Counted from the first letter of the stretch, positions 19,443 through 29,470 are shown. The stretch: DNA of 37,180 nt from Candidatus Magasanikbacteria bacterium CG_4_10_14_0_2_um_filter_37_12 (GCA_002793015.1 PFPK01000018.1:1-37180), one strand, 5' to 3'. The notes: generated by a model from the letters alone, not told the origin. Translations and numbers: made by a program.

Positions 19443-20327
19443 TTACTGTTTACTGTTTACTGTTTTCTTATAAAACAAATCATTCACCCACGCCATCACA
19501 ATCCCCACTGGTCGAAATAATGCGATCCACATCCACTTATACCATGGTTCCCATTTTTTAAAATATGTAAGCATGGACTTTGTAAAATTTATTTGTTTCC
19601 AAAGTGTCTTTCGTTTTTTGAAACTTTGTCCGACATAATCTACACATGAAATTATTGGCGTGTATACAACTTTGTAATTAAAACGCACTGCCTCACGACA
19701 GATATCCACATCCTCATACCAAATAAAATATCTTGGATCAAATGCCCAACCAAGTTTGTCTATAAACTCACGACGCATAAGCATAAAACTACCACGCACA
19801 CTATGTACTTCTTGTTCTGTGTCAATATCCAAATCTTTCATATGATATCTATCGAGTATATGTGGAAAAATATGAGGCAATTTCAAAATAAGAGCAAGTT
19901 GTTCCCACAACTTTGGAAATCGACGTGGCGATGCTTCCCAATTGAAATTCCCATATTGGTCAACAAGTTTTGGACATACGATACCCACGTCTGGGTGTTT
20001 ATTCATCCATTCAAGAATAATATCAAGAGTTCCATCCTCTACTTTCATATCACCATTAAGAAATAATATAAACTGGCCTTTTGCCAGAGCAAGACCTTTA
20101 TTATTTGCAACACCAAAACCAAGATTTTCTTTATTTTCTATTATGTGTATTGGCAAATCGCGACCTGTCCCTACGAATTTTGCAATTTTTACGGTCTCGT
20201 CAGTTGATCCATTGTCAGAAATGATCTCCTCGCATGTTATGTGTGTACACCCTCGAAAAACCGATTCCATTTGTTTGGCAATATCGTTTGCATTGTTCCA
20301 TGTGACGGTGATGACTGAAAGATCCAT
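19443..20327 (-). CDS. glycosyltransferase family 2
   Basis: LSVITVTWNNANDI...SDNGSTDET...ENLGFGVANNKGL...LNGDMKVED...WYEDVDICREAVRFNYKV. Confidence 0.88.
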   Translation of the reverse strand: MDLSVITVTWNNANDIAKQMESVFRGCTHITCEEIISDNGSTDETVKIAKFVGTGRDLPIHIIENKENLGFGVANNKGLALAKGQFILFLNGDMKVEDGTLDIILEWMNKHPDVGIVCPKLVDQYGNFNWEASPRRFPKLWEQLALILKLPHIFPHILDRYHMKDLDIDTEQEVHSVRGSFMLMRREFIDKLGWAFDPRYFIWYEDVDICREAVRFNYKVVYTPIISCVDYVGQSFKKRKTLWKQINFTKSMLTYFKKWEPWYKWMWIALFRPVGIVMAWVNDLFYKKTVNSKQ

Positions 20328-20328
20328 A

Positions 20329-20745
20329 TTAATATGTCTGTGCTAATTTTTCATCCAACTCAAAATTATTTCCTTTTCCACTTCGACCATAATCATCAGA
20401 AATCTTGACCACATCATCCAAATCATTTGTAGACACTTCAAAAATATCTGAATCTTCGAGCCCATGTGCGCGATGTACCATACCAGGGTATATATCAAGT
20501 TTATCTCCAGGATTCAAAATTACCTCCTCAAGAGCATCCGCCGAAGGTCCAAGTAAAAATTTTATTTTCCCTGACATCAGATACTGTGTTTCTATTTTCT
20601 TTTCATGATATTGGAGTGAATATTGATGTCCTTTTTTGATATGCAAAATCTTACCACAATATTGCGCCTGATGTGCAAACCATATTTCATGACCCCAGGG
20701 TTTTGGGATTTTTTGGATAGGAATTTGTTCATTCATAATTAGCAT
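20329..20745 (-). CDS. cupin protein, mannose-6-phosphate isomerase type II-like
   Basis: KPWGHEIWFA...YCGKILHIKKGHQYSLQYHEKKIETQYLMSGK...NPGDKLDIYPGMVHRAHG. Confidence 0.75.
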   Translation of the reverse strand: MLIMNEQIPIQKIPKPWGHEIWFAHQAQYCGKILHIKKGHQYSLQYHEKKIETQYLMSGKIKFLLGPSADALEEVILNPGDKLDIYPGMVHRAHGLEDSDIFEVSTNDLDDVVKISDDYGRSGKGNNFELDEKLAQTY

Positions 20746-21611
20746 GATAATGTTTCATTACTCTTCTCACCTTTTTTCTTCGCCACTGCATACTTCTCCA
20801 TGGTATCTCTCATTGCCTCATGTACTTCACGCATTTCAATCCCAATCTTACTCAAATTTTCAGATGCCAAAAAATTATTTGATCGTGTTTTTGTCGCAAG
20901 ACCTTGTTGTACGAGATCATCATTTGTAATCCATTCATTATTATGATTTGGATCAACTAGATCTTCATACAATGCAACAATTTCTCTATGTTTGAGTGTT
21001 CCTGGATTGGTCACGTGAAAAATACCTACGGCTTTCTGTTCCATCAATTTATAAAATACATCAATCATATCATCAATAATTGTCACGCTGTTTTCTACAT
21101 CAATCACTTTTGAAAAAGTTGCCAATTTGTCAATCATGTTATTTGGTGATGGAACATAATCAATCGGCATGCGAATACGAGCAATCCCAACATTTGGCAA
21201 CGTGGACAATACTAGATCGGTTGCCCATTTTGTTCGTGAATAGGTTACTTCTGTCGGATTACCCATATCATCTTCACGCCATTTCTTATCTGGATGTGGC
21301 GAATCGCCATAAAAAATACATCCAGATCCAATATGTAAAAAATAAATTCCTCTTTCTTGACAGCCTTCGGCAATCGTAATGGGAAGTTTTGTATTCCCCA
21401 GAATTGTTTCAAGTTGATGTGTTTCACACCAGTCAACATTTGGTTTACCACGAACTCCCGCGGCATTTAAAATTGCATCAGGTTTATGCTCATCAATCAA
21501 TTTCAATACATCTTCTTTTGAAATAACTCTATCAGTTGAAATAACTGAATCAGCCCATGCGTCGTGACAACGATGACCAATGTAACCTCCGCCGATAATA
21601 AGTATTTTCAT
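20739..21611 (-). CDS. NDP-sugar reductase of the RmlD / plant-type NRS-ER (4-keto-rhamnose 3,5-epimerase/4-reductase) family
   Basis: Rossmann start MKILIIGGGYIGHRC; IGSGCIFYGDSPHPDKKWREDD; YSRTK; ARIRMPIDYVPSPNNMIDKLATFSKVIDVENSVTIIDDM; FHVTNPGTLKHREIVALYED. Confidence 0.7.
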   Translation of the reverse strand: MKILIIGGGYIGHRCHDAWADSVISTDRVISKEDVLKLIDEHKPDAILNAAGVRGKPNVDWCETHQLETILGNTKLPITIAEGCQERGIYFLHIGSGCIFYGDSPHPDKKWREDDMGNPTEVTYSRTKWATDLVLSTLPNVGIARIRMPIDYVPSPNNMIDKLATFSKVIDVENSVTIIDDMIDVFYKLMEQKAVGIFHVTNPGTLKHREIVALYEDLVDPNHNNEWITNDDLVQQGLATKTRSNNFLASENLSKIGIEMREVHEAMRDTMEKYAVAKKKGEKSNETLSC

Positions 21612-21692
21612 GTATTAGGTTTTAGGTATTAGGTTTTAGGGATTAGGTTTTGTGCAAAACCTAGATACCTAAAACCTAAACTACCTAATACC
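21612..21692. repeat. heptamer-periodic inverted repeat (attaggt/tttaggt arm and acct-containing arm)
   Basis: ATTAGGT TTTAGGT ATTAGGT TTTAGGG ATTAGGT TTTGTGC AAAACCT AGATACCT AAAACCT AAACTACCT AATACCT. Confidence 0.85.
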
Positions 21693-22693
21693 TATCTTCC
21701 ATACCATTCATCATAATACTTCTGATAATCTCCACTTTTACAATGTTCAACCCAAACTTGATGTTCCTTGTACCATTCAATCATATCTTTCAAACCCTCC
21801 TCAAAACTAATTTGCGGTTCCCATCCGAGTTCATTTTTTGCTTTGCTAAAATCTATTGCATAACGTCTATCGTGGCCTGGACGATCTTTTACAAATTCAA
21901 TATAACTCTCATCTTTATCCATCAGTTTAATCAATATTTTTGTCAAATCAAGATTTGTTATCTCGCTGTCTCCACCAAGACAGTACGTCTCCCCTATTTT
22001 TCCTTTTTGTAATATAAAATCAATGCCACGAGCATGATCATCAACATGAATCCAGTCTCTTACCTGTTGTCCATCACCATATACTGGTACTTTCTTACCA
22101 TCCATCAAGTTTGAAATAAAATGCGGTATAAGTTTTTCAGGAAAATGATAAGGACCATAATTATTTGAACAATTGGAAATGGTCATCTCAATACCGTATG
22201 TATGATAATATGCGCGCACCAAATGATCAGAAGCAGCCTTGCTGGCAGAATATGGACTACGAGGGTCATAAGGAGTAGATTCGTCAAAAGCAGGTTCGTT
22301 GGGCTTCAGAGCTCCAAACACTTCGTCAGTCGACACATGATGAAAACGTTTCTTGTATTCACGCACGCCGTCAAGCAATATTTGTGTGCCAAGAACATTA
22401 GTACGAATAAAAGCACTGGGATCCAAGATAGATCTATCAACGTGGGACTCAGCCGCAAAATGCACAATCAAGTCCACATCTTTTACTATTTCAAAAACCA
22501 CATCTCTATCACAAATGTCCCCTTTTACAAATCTATAATTTTTATTTTCTACAATATCTTTCAGATTTTCTAAATTTCCCGCATACGTCAAACAGTCAAG
22601 ATTGACTACCTCATCTTGTGGATGTTCTTTCATCCAAAAACGAATAAAATTGGAGCCAATAAACCCCGCTCCACCAGTTACTAACAATTTCAT
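21692..22693 (-). CDS. rmlB: dTDP-glucose 4,6-dehydratase
   Basis: MKLLVTGGAGFIGSNFIRF...LDCLTYAGNLENL...HFAAESHVDRSI...HVSTDEVFGAL...YSASKAASDHLVRAYYHTYG. Confidence 0.93.
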   Translation of the reverse strand: MKLLVTGGAGFIGSNFIRFWMKEHPQDEVVNLDCLTYAGNLENLKDIVENKNYRFVKGDICDRDVVFEIVKDVDLIVHFAAESHVDRSILDPSAFIRTNVLGTQILLDGVREYKKRFHHVSTDEVFGALKPNEPAFDESTPYDPRSPYSASKAASDHLVRAYYHTYGIEMTISNCSNNYGPYHFPEKLIPHFISNLMDGKKVPVYGDGQQVRDWIHVDDHARGIDFILQKGKIGETYCLGGDSEITNLDLTKILIKLMDKDESYIEFVKDRPGHDRRYAIDFSKAKNELGWEPQISFEEGLKDMIEWYKEHQVWVEHCKSGDYQKYYDEWYGR

Positions 22694-22696
22694 AAA

Positions 22697-23095
22697 CTAT
22701 TCGACATTATAATTATAACAATCATCATCCTTACGCAAAGGGTAATTACTAAAAAAAACTAACACAGCGGGCTCTTTACCAATATTTGTAGTTGGGTGAG
22801 CAACAAAAGTGGGAATATGAATCACATCTTTACATGGCTGAAGATTGATTTTTGTTCTTTCTTTGGTAATGACATTTTCTACTTTTAGCAAAACACTACC
22901 AGACTCAAGGTACAACATCACCTTATTTACCTTATGATAATACTCGCCAGTCGTCACCCCAGGATCAATAATTAAACGCGACATGTAGACATCTCCAACT
23001 TTTACACTCCACAAAGTTCTACCAGGTTTACTGTTATCTTCTTCCATTTTGAAGTGTTCGATAAAGTCCTCTGAACCCATCATGTTATTTGTCAT
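22697..23095 (-). CDS. cupin-domain protein (sugar-related)
   Basis: VYMSRLIIDPGVTTGEYYHKVNKVMLYLESGSVLLKVEN...HIPTFVAHPTTNIG. The start at 23095 (MTNNMMG) is preferred over 23158. Confidence 0.7.
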   Translation of the reverse strand: MTNNMMGSEDFIEHFKMEEDNSKPGRTLWSVKVGDVYMSRLIIDPGVTTGEYYHKVNKVMLYLESGSVLLKVENVITKERTKINLQPCKDVIHIPTFVAHPTTNIGKEPAVLVFFSNYPLRKDDDCYNYNVE

Positions 23096-23627
23096 TATGT
23101 AAAAAATGATGATGTACAAGTGCCCAAGTCGCCATGGTTTGCCCATCCCAAATATCATTACGTCGAATCATCTCGTCAATTTCATCAGGCCGACGATAGA
23201 GCACTTCTATTTCCTCCGTATCATCCAAATTCATTTCTCGATGTTCACTAACATGAGCCATGAAAACATGGGTAGTGTCTTTGGCATAGCCATTGGCAGG
23301 CTGGAATTCACCAACTTTGATAAATTCATCGGCCACGTAGCCTGTCTCTTCCAATAATTCTTCTCGTGCTGCCTCTATAGCCGTTTGCCCGTCTCTTAAC
23401 CCACCTCCTGGAAATTCAACACTTTCTTTATCAGTCAGATAGCGAGATTGTAAAATGAGGAGTAAACGCCCATCTGGGAAAACTGGCACAATGATCGCCA
23501 TTCCACGCAAATCTGAATAATAATAATCCCCTACTTCACCATTTGGTTTTTCATAAGTATCGTGCTTATACGCATACCAAGGGTTTTCGTGGATCACTTC
23601 TTCTGACAACTTATTGAGGTGTTTCAT
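23085..23627 (-). CDS. NUDIX hydrolase (ADP-ribose pyrophosphatase-like)
   Basis: Nudix box GGGLRDGQTAIEAAREELLEETGYVA. Confidence 0.88.
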   Translation of the reverse strand: MKHLNKLSEEVIHENPWYAYKHDTYEKPNGEVGDYYYSDLRGMAIIVPVFPDGRLLLILQSRYLTDKESVEFPGGGLRDGQTAIEAAREELLEETGYVADEFIKVGEFQPANGYAKDTTHVFMAHVSEHREMNLDDTEEIEVLYRRPDEIDEMIRRNDIWDGQTMATWALVHHHFLHNDK

Positions 23628-23671
23628 AGTAGCATTTATGTCGATAACACAATTTAATTTCTTAAATCGGA

Positions 23672-24073
23672 CTAAAATAATTTTATTACCTCCTCAACAC
23701 TCATTCCCCCGTCATTATTAACAATAGAATGAACGTTACCTCCACCATCGTTCTCAAAGCGAGGTAAAATATGAATGTGCAAATGAGACACCTCTTGTCC
23801 GCCAGCTTCCCCGTGATTCCAGCCAACATTGAATCCGTCTGGATGGAGAACCAACTCTATTTTTTCCATCACTATTTCAATAGACAAAAATAAATCTTTT
23901 GAAAGTTCTTTATTCAAATCAAATAAGTTTTCAGCATGAACCTTCGGAATCAAGACTGTATGACCCTTGGCATGAGGATTGATATCCAAAAAAGCCAAGA
24001 CATGAGCATCCTCATGGATAGTATAGTTGGGTATTTCTCCATTGACAATTTTACAAAAAATACAACCTTGCAT
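23672..24073 (-). CDS. HIT family protein
   Basis: CIFCKIVNGEIP...HAKGHTVLIPKVHAENLFDL...HLHIHILPRF. Confidence 0.92.
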   Translation of the reverse strand: MQGCIFCKIVNGEIPNYTIHEDAHVLAFLDINPHAKGHTVLIPKVHAENLFDLNKELSKDLFLSIEIVMEKIELVLHPDGFNVGWNHGEAGGQEVSHLHIHILPRFENDGGGNVHSIVNNDGGMSVEEVIKLF

Positions 24074-24112
24074 AGGATTTTTCTATAAATAAATTGTTAA
24101 TCCTAGGATATC

Positions 24113-26383
24113 CTATTTTGTATAGATATTCAAGGGTAGTTGGTAGTACCAAATAAAAAATCCTGAATATCTCTCCAACACTCCACCAGACAACAAGGTA
24201 AATTGTTCAACTTCCTCTTCCGACATAGTTTCTTGTGGTCTGGCAAAAAAGAAAGCACAGACTCCTTTCTTATCCAATTTTTCAAACAATGGACTAGTTT
24301 GGCCTGCAACAATCGAGTCTTTTATCAAACTATCATATAAACTAATTCTTTGTTCTTGACCAAATTGATAATCTATTGGAAAATTTCCACCCACAATCTC
24401 CCCTTTGGATATAGACTCCAAAGGCAACAACGACCAAGTATCAGAAAGCACTCGGACACACCCTAAGTCAAAGCCATCTTTTTTGGATAAATCATAAATG
24501 TAATTGGCTACTTTATACTCGTCAATGCTAACTACACGCATATCTGGCCCAGAAGCAAAAGAAACTGTCCCTAGCCAAGCAAACATCACAATCATTGAGA
24601 AAAAAACCAAAGCTCTATATCTCTTTTTCATTTTTCCAAAATTAATTCCACAAAAACCAACAATAACATAAATTAAAATAAGTAAAGCAAACACAGGATC
24701 TAACCGACGAACAAATGATCTGTCTCCCTCAAGCACAAACCAACTTAGTAAATATCCTCCAACAACACTGGTAGAAAAAATATTAAAGACAAGCCAAATT
24801 AAATTCTTGTTTTTGACAGATTGCCAAAACCCAAAAATAGTCAACACAAAAATACCGAATGTAACCACCATCACTGGCCAACGCCAGTCAGTAAACAAGT
24901 TAGAAACAAAAGCGTAATCTGGTGTATGATTGAATAATATATTACCACTAAGAATATCATGTGATCGAATAGCATTAGCATAGTACCAACCACTAAATTG
25001 TCCAAGCATTTGTTTTAATTGGTCAAACATGTTCCAAGACTGCGGAAAATGACTACTTCCACTCACCGTTTCTATTACCGGCCAAACACAAACAGCCACA
25101 ATTATAGAAAAAATAAAAATAACTTTCTCAAAAAACTTATTATCTTTCAAATTAATATTTTTAAATATCAAAGAAATAATAATGAAAGACCACAATAAAA
25201 TAAAAAACAGTGTGTACCCAAAAATCATTAATGTGCTAAAGAAAATAGTCAAATTCCTCTGTCGTCGATCATTCTTATGAAGATACTGAAGCCACAACAT
25301 GAGAGTAAACAAAAACAAAAGCAAACCAAAACTAACCGGCAAAGTCAGACTACCAAGTGCCTGAAATGTAAAAGGAATAAGAGATAGAAAAGCCAAGAAA
25401 AGAGCGGCTCGCCACGAACCAAACAGCAACCGACCAATACGCAACAAAACTATTGGCAAAACTAATGACCACAAAAATACCATCAGCCACTTGTTGAGAG
25501 TCAATAAATCAATGTCTAATGTGCTTGATAATAGTACGGTAGAACCCCACAAATGTCCGTATAAATATTTATTTGGTATGACCAATGCTTCTGGCAAATC
25601 CACACTAGCCACTTCTCGCCAACTAGCCTCTGACCCAAACAAAACTGGCAAAACAGATTGACCATCCAAAAGTTTACTCTCGACAGCAACATGTCGCCAA
25701 ACATCACCTCCCCAAGGAAGCCGATGCGATAGCGGTAAATACAAATGCATAGCAAGCGACTGGACAATAATCAAAAACAGCAAGGTCTTAACTTTATATT
25801 TAGAACAAACCAACACCCCTAAAATAAAGATGGACAAAAAAGTCAGAGGAAGAACTAGTCTGTCGATACTCTGCCAAGGAGAAAACAAAGCCTCGGTACT
25901 ACTTGTTTTAAACAAAAGAAAAGTTGTTATCAAAATTAACACAAAAAAAATAGCCAGGAAGATGCTATTTTTGGGAAATATGGCAAAATCAAAATTACTT
26001 TTTTCACGAATAAAAAAATCCCTGTTTCTATTTTTATTAATTAATAAAAATAGTGTGTAACTAAATATCGTCAAAAAAAGATAAACACCCCAAAGCAACG
26101 CTGGAGTAATTTTGTACCAGACAACTAAAATGGAAGTAAATAGACCCAAAAGTGTGAAGACAACAAAAAAAGACAGGACAATAGTCATCCAATCTTGGTG
26201 GCGTAACCCAAAAATTCTATGCAAAATGCAACGCCAGTAATCACCCACAAACCATAGATAAAACACAAATAATAAAATACCTACAGCATGGCTATGCCAA
26301 ACAGTCAGTTGAAAATAAAATAAAGTTAATACGACCACCAACTTCAGTACCTCTACTAATTTTATTTTGTATAAAAATTTCAT
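24113..26383 (-). CDS. large multi-TM protein, possible membrane glycosyltransferase-like
   Basis: 756 aa with many hydrophobic helices. Contains a SPWQSIDRLVLPL motif also seen in the 26456 protein. Confidence 0.7.
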   Translation of the reverse strand: MKFLYKIKLVEVLKLVVVLTLFYFQLTVWHSHAVGILLFVFYLWFVGDYWRCILHRIFGLRHQDWMTIVLSFFVVFTLLGLFTSILVVWYKITPALLWGVYLFLTIFSYTLFLLINKNRNRDFFIREKSNFDFAIFPKNSIFLAIFFVLILITTFLLFKTSSTEALFSPWQSIDRLVLPLTFLSIFILGVLVCSKYKVKTLLFLIIVQSLAMHLYLPLSHRLPWGGDVWRHVAVESKLLDGQSVLPVLFGSEASWREVASVDLPEALVIPNKYLYGHLWGSTVLLSSTLDIDLLTLNKWLMVFLWSLVLPIVLLRIGRLLFGSWRAALFLAFLSLIPFTFQALGSLTLPVSFGLLLFLFTLMLWLQYLHKNDRRQRNLTIFFSTLMIFGYTLFFILLWSFIIISLIFKNINLKDNKFFEKVIFIFSIIVAVCVWPVIETVSGSSHFPQSWNMFDQLKQMLGQFSGWYYANAIRSHDILSGNILFNHTPDYAFVSNLFTDWRWPVMVVTFGIFVLTIFGFWQSVKNKNLIWLVFNIFSTSVVGGYLLSWFVLEGDRSFVRRLDPVFALLILIYVIVGFCGINFGKMKKRYRALVFFSMIVMFAWLGTVSFASGPDMRVVSIDEYKVANYIYDLSKKDGFDLGCVRVLSDTWSLLPLESISKGEIVGGNFPIDYQFGQEQRISLYDSLIKDSIVAGQTSPLFEKLDKKGVCAFFFARPQETMSEEEVEQFTLLSGGVLERYSGFFIWYYQLPLNIYTK

Positions 26384-26455
26384 AATTGATTATTACTTCC
26401 AAATTCTATATACTGTTCTCCAGAAACTATAGCTAAATATAGCTCAAAAAGCAAG

Positions 26456-28720
26456 ATGAAACTCCGCTATTCCAAAAAACAACAACGTCTAATCGTGACT
26501 ACAGGGGCCACCATGCTTTTGATATTAAATATCATGTTGTTGCACAGCATGCTTATTGGCATCCCCGCTATCGCCATCTATACTTATATCTTTAGCAGAT
26601 TGATTACGGATATTTTTTTAACAAAAGAAACACTAGGAAAATTATTTTATGGTTTTCTGCTCCTCCTCACTGGACAAATCATCCTCAACACCGCTTGCTA
26701 CTACATAAGTGGTGTGAACATTGGAACGATCGTCATTTCTTTATTATTACCGTTTTTATTGTTCTTGTTTACAACGAGGAGCGAAGAACGAGCAACGAGC
26801 AAAAAAAATGATTTAACACTTAAACCATCAAACCCTTTAACAGCAGTTATTGGTACAGTCAGTATACTGATGAATATAACTCTTTTGTTAATCTTGTTTA
26901 CCAACCACACCACATCCATCATGCCTTCACCATGGCAAGCAGTAAACTACTGGTTTTTCATTCTGTTTGTTATTTCCACTGGGCTTCTAATCTTGTTTAT
27001 TTGGAAAAATAAAAATTACCAGACCAGTATCTTGGCCGTATCACTACACCTATTCGTGATGTATGGGATTGCTGGAATCCTCTATTCACTCGGCTATGGC
27101 TTCGACGCCTTCATTCACAGAGCAACTGAACAATGGATTCTTGTCAATGGTAGTATTTTACCAAAAACTCCCTACTACATTGGTCAATACAGCCTAGTTG
27201 CTTGGATGGCCCACCTCACTAATCTGCCTATTTTTTATATTGATGTTTATCTCGTACCAATCTTGGCTTCTGTATCTCTGCCACTTGTCATTTCTACAAC
27301 ACTAAAAAAAATCTGGTATATCCCCTACAAAATTGGTATTCTACTTACCCTCTTCATTCCTTTCATACCATTTCTTTCATTCAACCTCACCACTCCCCAC
27401 AACCTGGTAATTTTATTTACCGTTCTAATTGTCTTCACCACGCTTGGATATCTAAAAGATAAAATTACTCTCATCATCCCCATCCTTCTCTCTCTCGCCT
27501 CTCTCGCCATACACCCCCTAGTTGCCACCCCAACGCTTATTTTTCTAGTAGGAATAATAATCACAAAAAAAATAACTTCGTCAAAATTATCTCTTATCTT
27601 TCATCTCTTATTTTTCACGGCAATCACACTGACAGTACCAATATTATTCCTCATCAACAATTTTCTTAACAACGCCCCACTTCCGCAATTCACCAACTCT
27701 CTCACCCAATTTCCTCTTTTTCTCGAACTCTTCCGTTGTCCATACTGGTACCTGACTCATGCCCCCCTACTTTATGAAATAATTTATGCCTGGCAGTGGT
27801 TGATCATTCCGACAGCTCTAACTTTGTGTGTTGGTGGATTTTTGATGATAAAAAAGAAAATACCTGCAATTTATTTATTTCCACTAACAACAATAGCTTT
27901 ATTTTTAAGTGCTTGGTTTCTCCGTAGCTGGATTGTCTTCCCCGACGTGGTCTCCTACGAACAGGGCGATTATCCAATGCGACTTCTGAAAACTAGTCTG
28001 ATATTTATTCTACCATTTGGAATGTACATGATTCACAGAGCACTTAAACACTTAAACACCTTAGCACAAAAACAATTTAACCATTTAACAATTAAACAAT
28101 TAAGTACTCAAAAAACAGCGTTCACTTTCATGCTAGTAACAATCATTTCAACAGTAATAATGCTATCCCTCTACTTCTCCTACCCTCAAAGAAATATCAA
28201 ATCCCGTTTTCCTGGATTTAATGTAACGGCATCTGATTTTGAAGCTGTAGAATGGATTTACAAACAAGAAACAGACTTTTCTTTTTCTCCGGCTCTAGAT
28301 ATGAATCAATCTACCATGACTGAAGGCGTAATTTTAGGACTAATGGATGGCACAAACTTAATTGAAAAAAAACCTCATGAATTTGATTATATTGTCCTGT
28401 CAAATCAACTTGTTTCAGCGGCTGCTCTGACAAAATATAGTTTTGCCAAATATTTTCAAACTAACCATGGAGAAATATTTTATTACGCTATTCCGACTGG
28501 TGGCGATCTCTATCGACAATATGGTAAAATGCTTTATGAAGGACAGAAACGGGCATATATGAATGATGCTATGGAGATTGCTGGGGTAAATAAGGCTTAT
28601 TTTGTGATAAACAACTACTGGGCGAACGCTAATAAAATTATTGAAGGAGCGAAGATGAGTGCTGATTCGTGGGAGGTTATTGGTGATGGAGATGTTTGGA
28701 TTTTTGTTTATAAAAAATAA
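26456..28720 (+). CDS. large multi-TM protein, possible membrane glycosyltransferase-like; divergent partner/paralogue of 24113
   Basis: 754 aa, similar helix layout, MPSPWQAVNYWFFILF...SLGYGFDAFIHRATEQWILVNGSILPK; soluble C-terminal domain. Confidence 0.7.
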   Translation: MKLRYSKKQQRLIVTTGATMLLILNIMLLHSMLIGIPAIAIYTYIFSRLITDIFLTKETLGKLFYGFLLLLTGQIILNTACYYISGVNIGTIVISLLLPFLLFLFTTRSEERATSKKNDLTLKPSNPLTAVIGTVSILMNITLLLILFTNHTTSIMPSPWQAVNYWFFILFVISTGLLILFIWKNKNYQTSILAVSLHLFVMYGIAGILYSLGYGFDAFIHRATEQWILVNGSILPKTPYYIGQYSLVAWMAHLTNLPIFYIDVYLVPILASVSLPLVISTTLKKIWYIPYKIGILLTLFIPFIPFLSFNLTTPHNLVILFTVLIVFTTLGYLKDKITLIIPILLSLASLAIHPLVATPTLIFLVGIIITKKITSSKLSLIFHLLFFTAITLTVPILFLINNFLNNAPLPQFTNSLTQFPLFLELFRCPYWYLTHAPLLYEIIYAWQWLIIPTALTLCVGGFLMIKKKIPAIYLFPLTTIALFLSAWFLRSWIVFPDVVSYEQGDYPMRLLKTSLIFILPFGMYMIHRALKHLNTLAQKQFNHLTIKQLSTQKTAFTFMLVTIISTVIMLSLYFSYPQRNIKSRFPGFNVTASDFEAVEWIYKQETDFSFSPALDMNQSTMTEGVILGLMDGTNLIEKKPHEFDYIVLSNQLVSAAALTKYSFAKYFQTNHGEIFYYAIPTGGDLYRQYGKMLYEGQKRAYMNDAMEIAGVNKAYFVINNYWANANKIIEGAKMSADSWEVIGDGDVWIFVYKK
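26773..26841. repeat. two adjacent short-period arrays: 4x7 nt (aacgagg agcgaag aacgagc aacgagc) and 4x8 nt (gatttaac acttaaac catcaaac cctttaac) inside a CDS
   Basis: Direct reading of 26773-26800 and 26810-26841. Confidence 0.8.
28041..28104. repeat. 8x8-nt degenerate array inside a CDS
   Basis: cacttaaa|cacttaaa|caccttag|cacaaaaa|caatttaa|ccatttaa|caattaaa|caattaag, 64 nt without interruption. Confidence 0.85.
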
Positions 28721-28777
28721 ATAAAATTTGACAATTAAAATCTAATTAAAACTGATTATCGACACATCTCATGAAAT

Positions 28778-29299
28778 ATGCTCAAGCTAGTAAAACCTTC
28801 CTACAAATATCGACACTCGTTTCTCGAAGCACTTGATGAATATGGCAGTGATCATATTTCTGGCATTTTTCACATCGATCTTGCGTATACTAATTTTAAA
28901 AAATATCTTTCCTGTGTTCGTAATCAAGAACGAGGAATAGATCTGACAAGAGGAATTGTGCCATCATCAGCATTTTGGCTCATTGATGGCGATGAATTCG
29001 TTGGTGCAGTTTCCTTTAGACACAAACTAAACAAACGATTACGAGAATATGGTGGTCATATTGGGTACAGCATTCGTCCTAGCAAACGCAAAAAAAGATA
29101 TGGAACCATGATGCTCGCAATGGCTCTAACGCATGTAAAAAAATATGGATTAAAAAAAATCATAATTATGTGTGATTATGACAATACTGCTTCCCAAAAA
29201 ATCATCAAGGCAAACGGCGGGGTGCTTCACGATACTATCAAAACCAAGTCCAATTCTAATAAAAAACTGATAATGCACTGGTGGATTGATTTGGTTTAA
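28778..29299 (+). CDS. GNAT family acetyltransferase
   Basis: FVGAVSFRHKLNKRLREYGGHIGYSIRPSKRKKRYGTMMLAMALTHVKKYGLKKIIIMCDYDNTASQKIIKANGGVL. Confidence 0.88.
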   Translation: MLKLVKPSYKYRHSFLEALDEYGSDHISGIFHIDLAYTNFKKYLSCVRNQERGIDLTRGIVPSSAFWLIDGDEFVGAVSFRHKLNKRLREYGGHIGYSIRPSKRKKRYGTMMLAMALTHVKKYGLKKIIIMCDYDNTASQKIIKANGGVLHDTIKTKSNSNKKLIMHWWIDLV

Positions 29300-29470
29300 A
29301 CCAGCAGACTACACAGTCTCCACAGAGCTATGGAGCCTAAGTACTTATTAACCAACAAACAATAGTTTAATAGGATAAAACTATGTCAACACTACGAATA
29401 AACAAGACAATGCAAAATATGTCATAGTTTATCACCCTAACGGTAATAGAATGGATAGATATTTACAAAG

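Noticed and set aside
23085-23627. NUDIX box with Q in place of the first Glu
   Set aside because: That position varies in the family and the metal-binding EELLEETG is intact.
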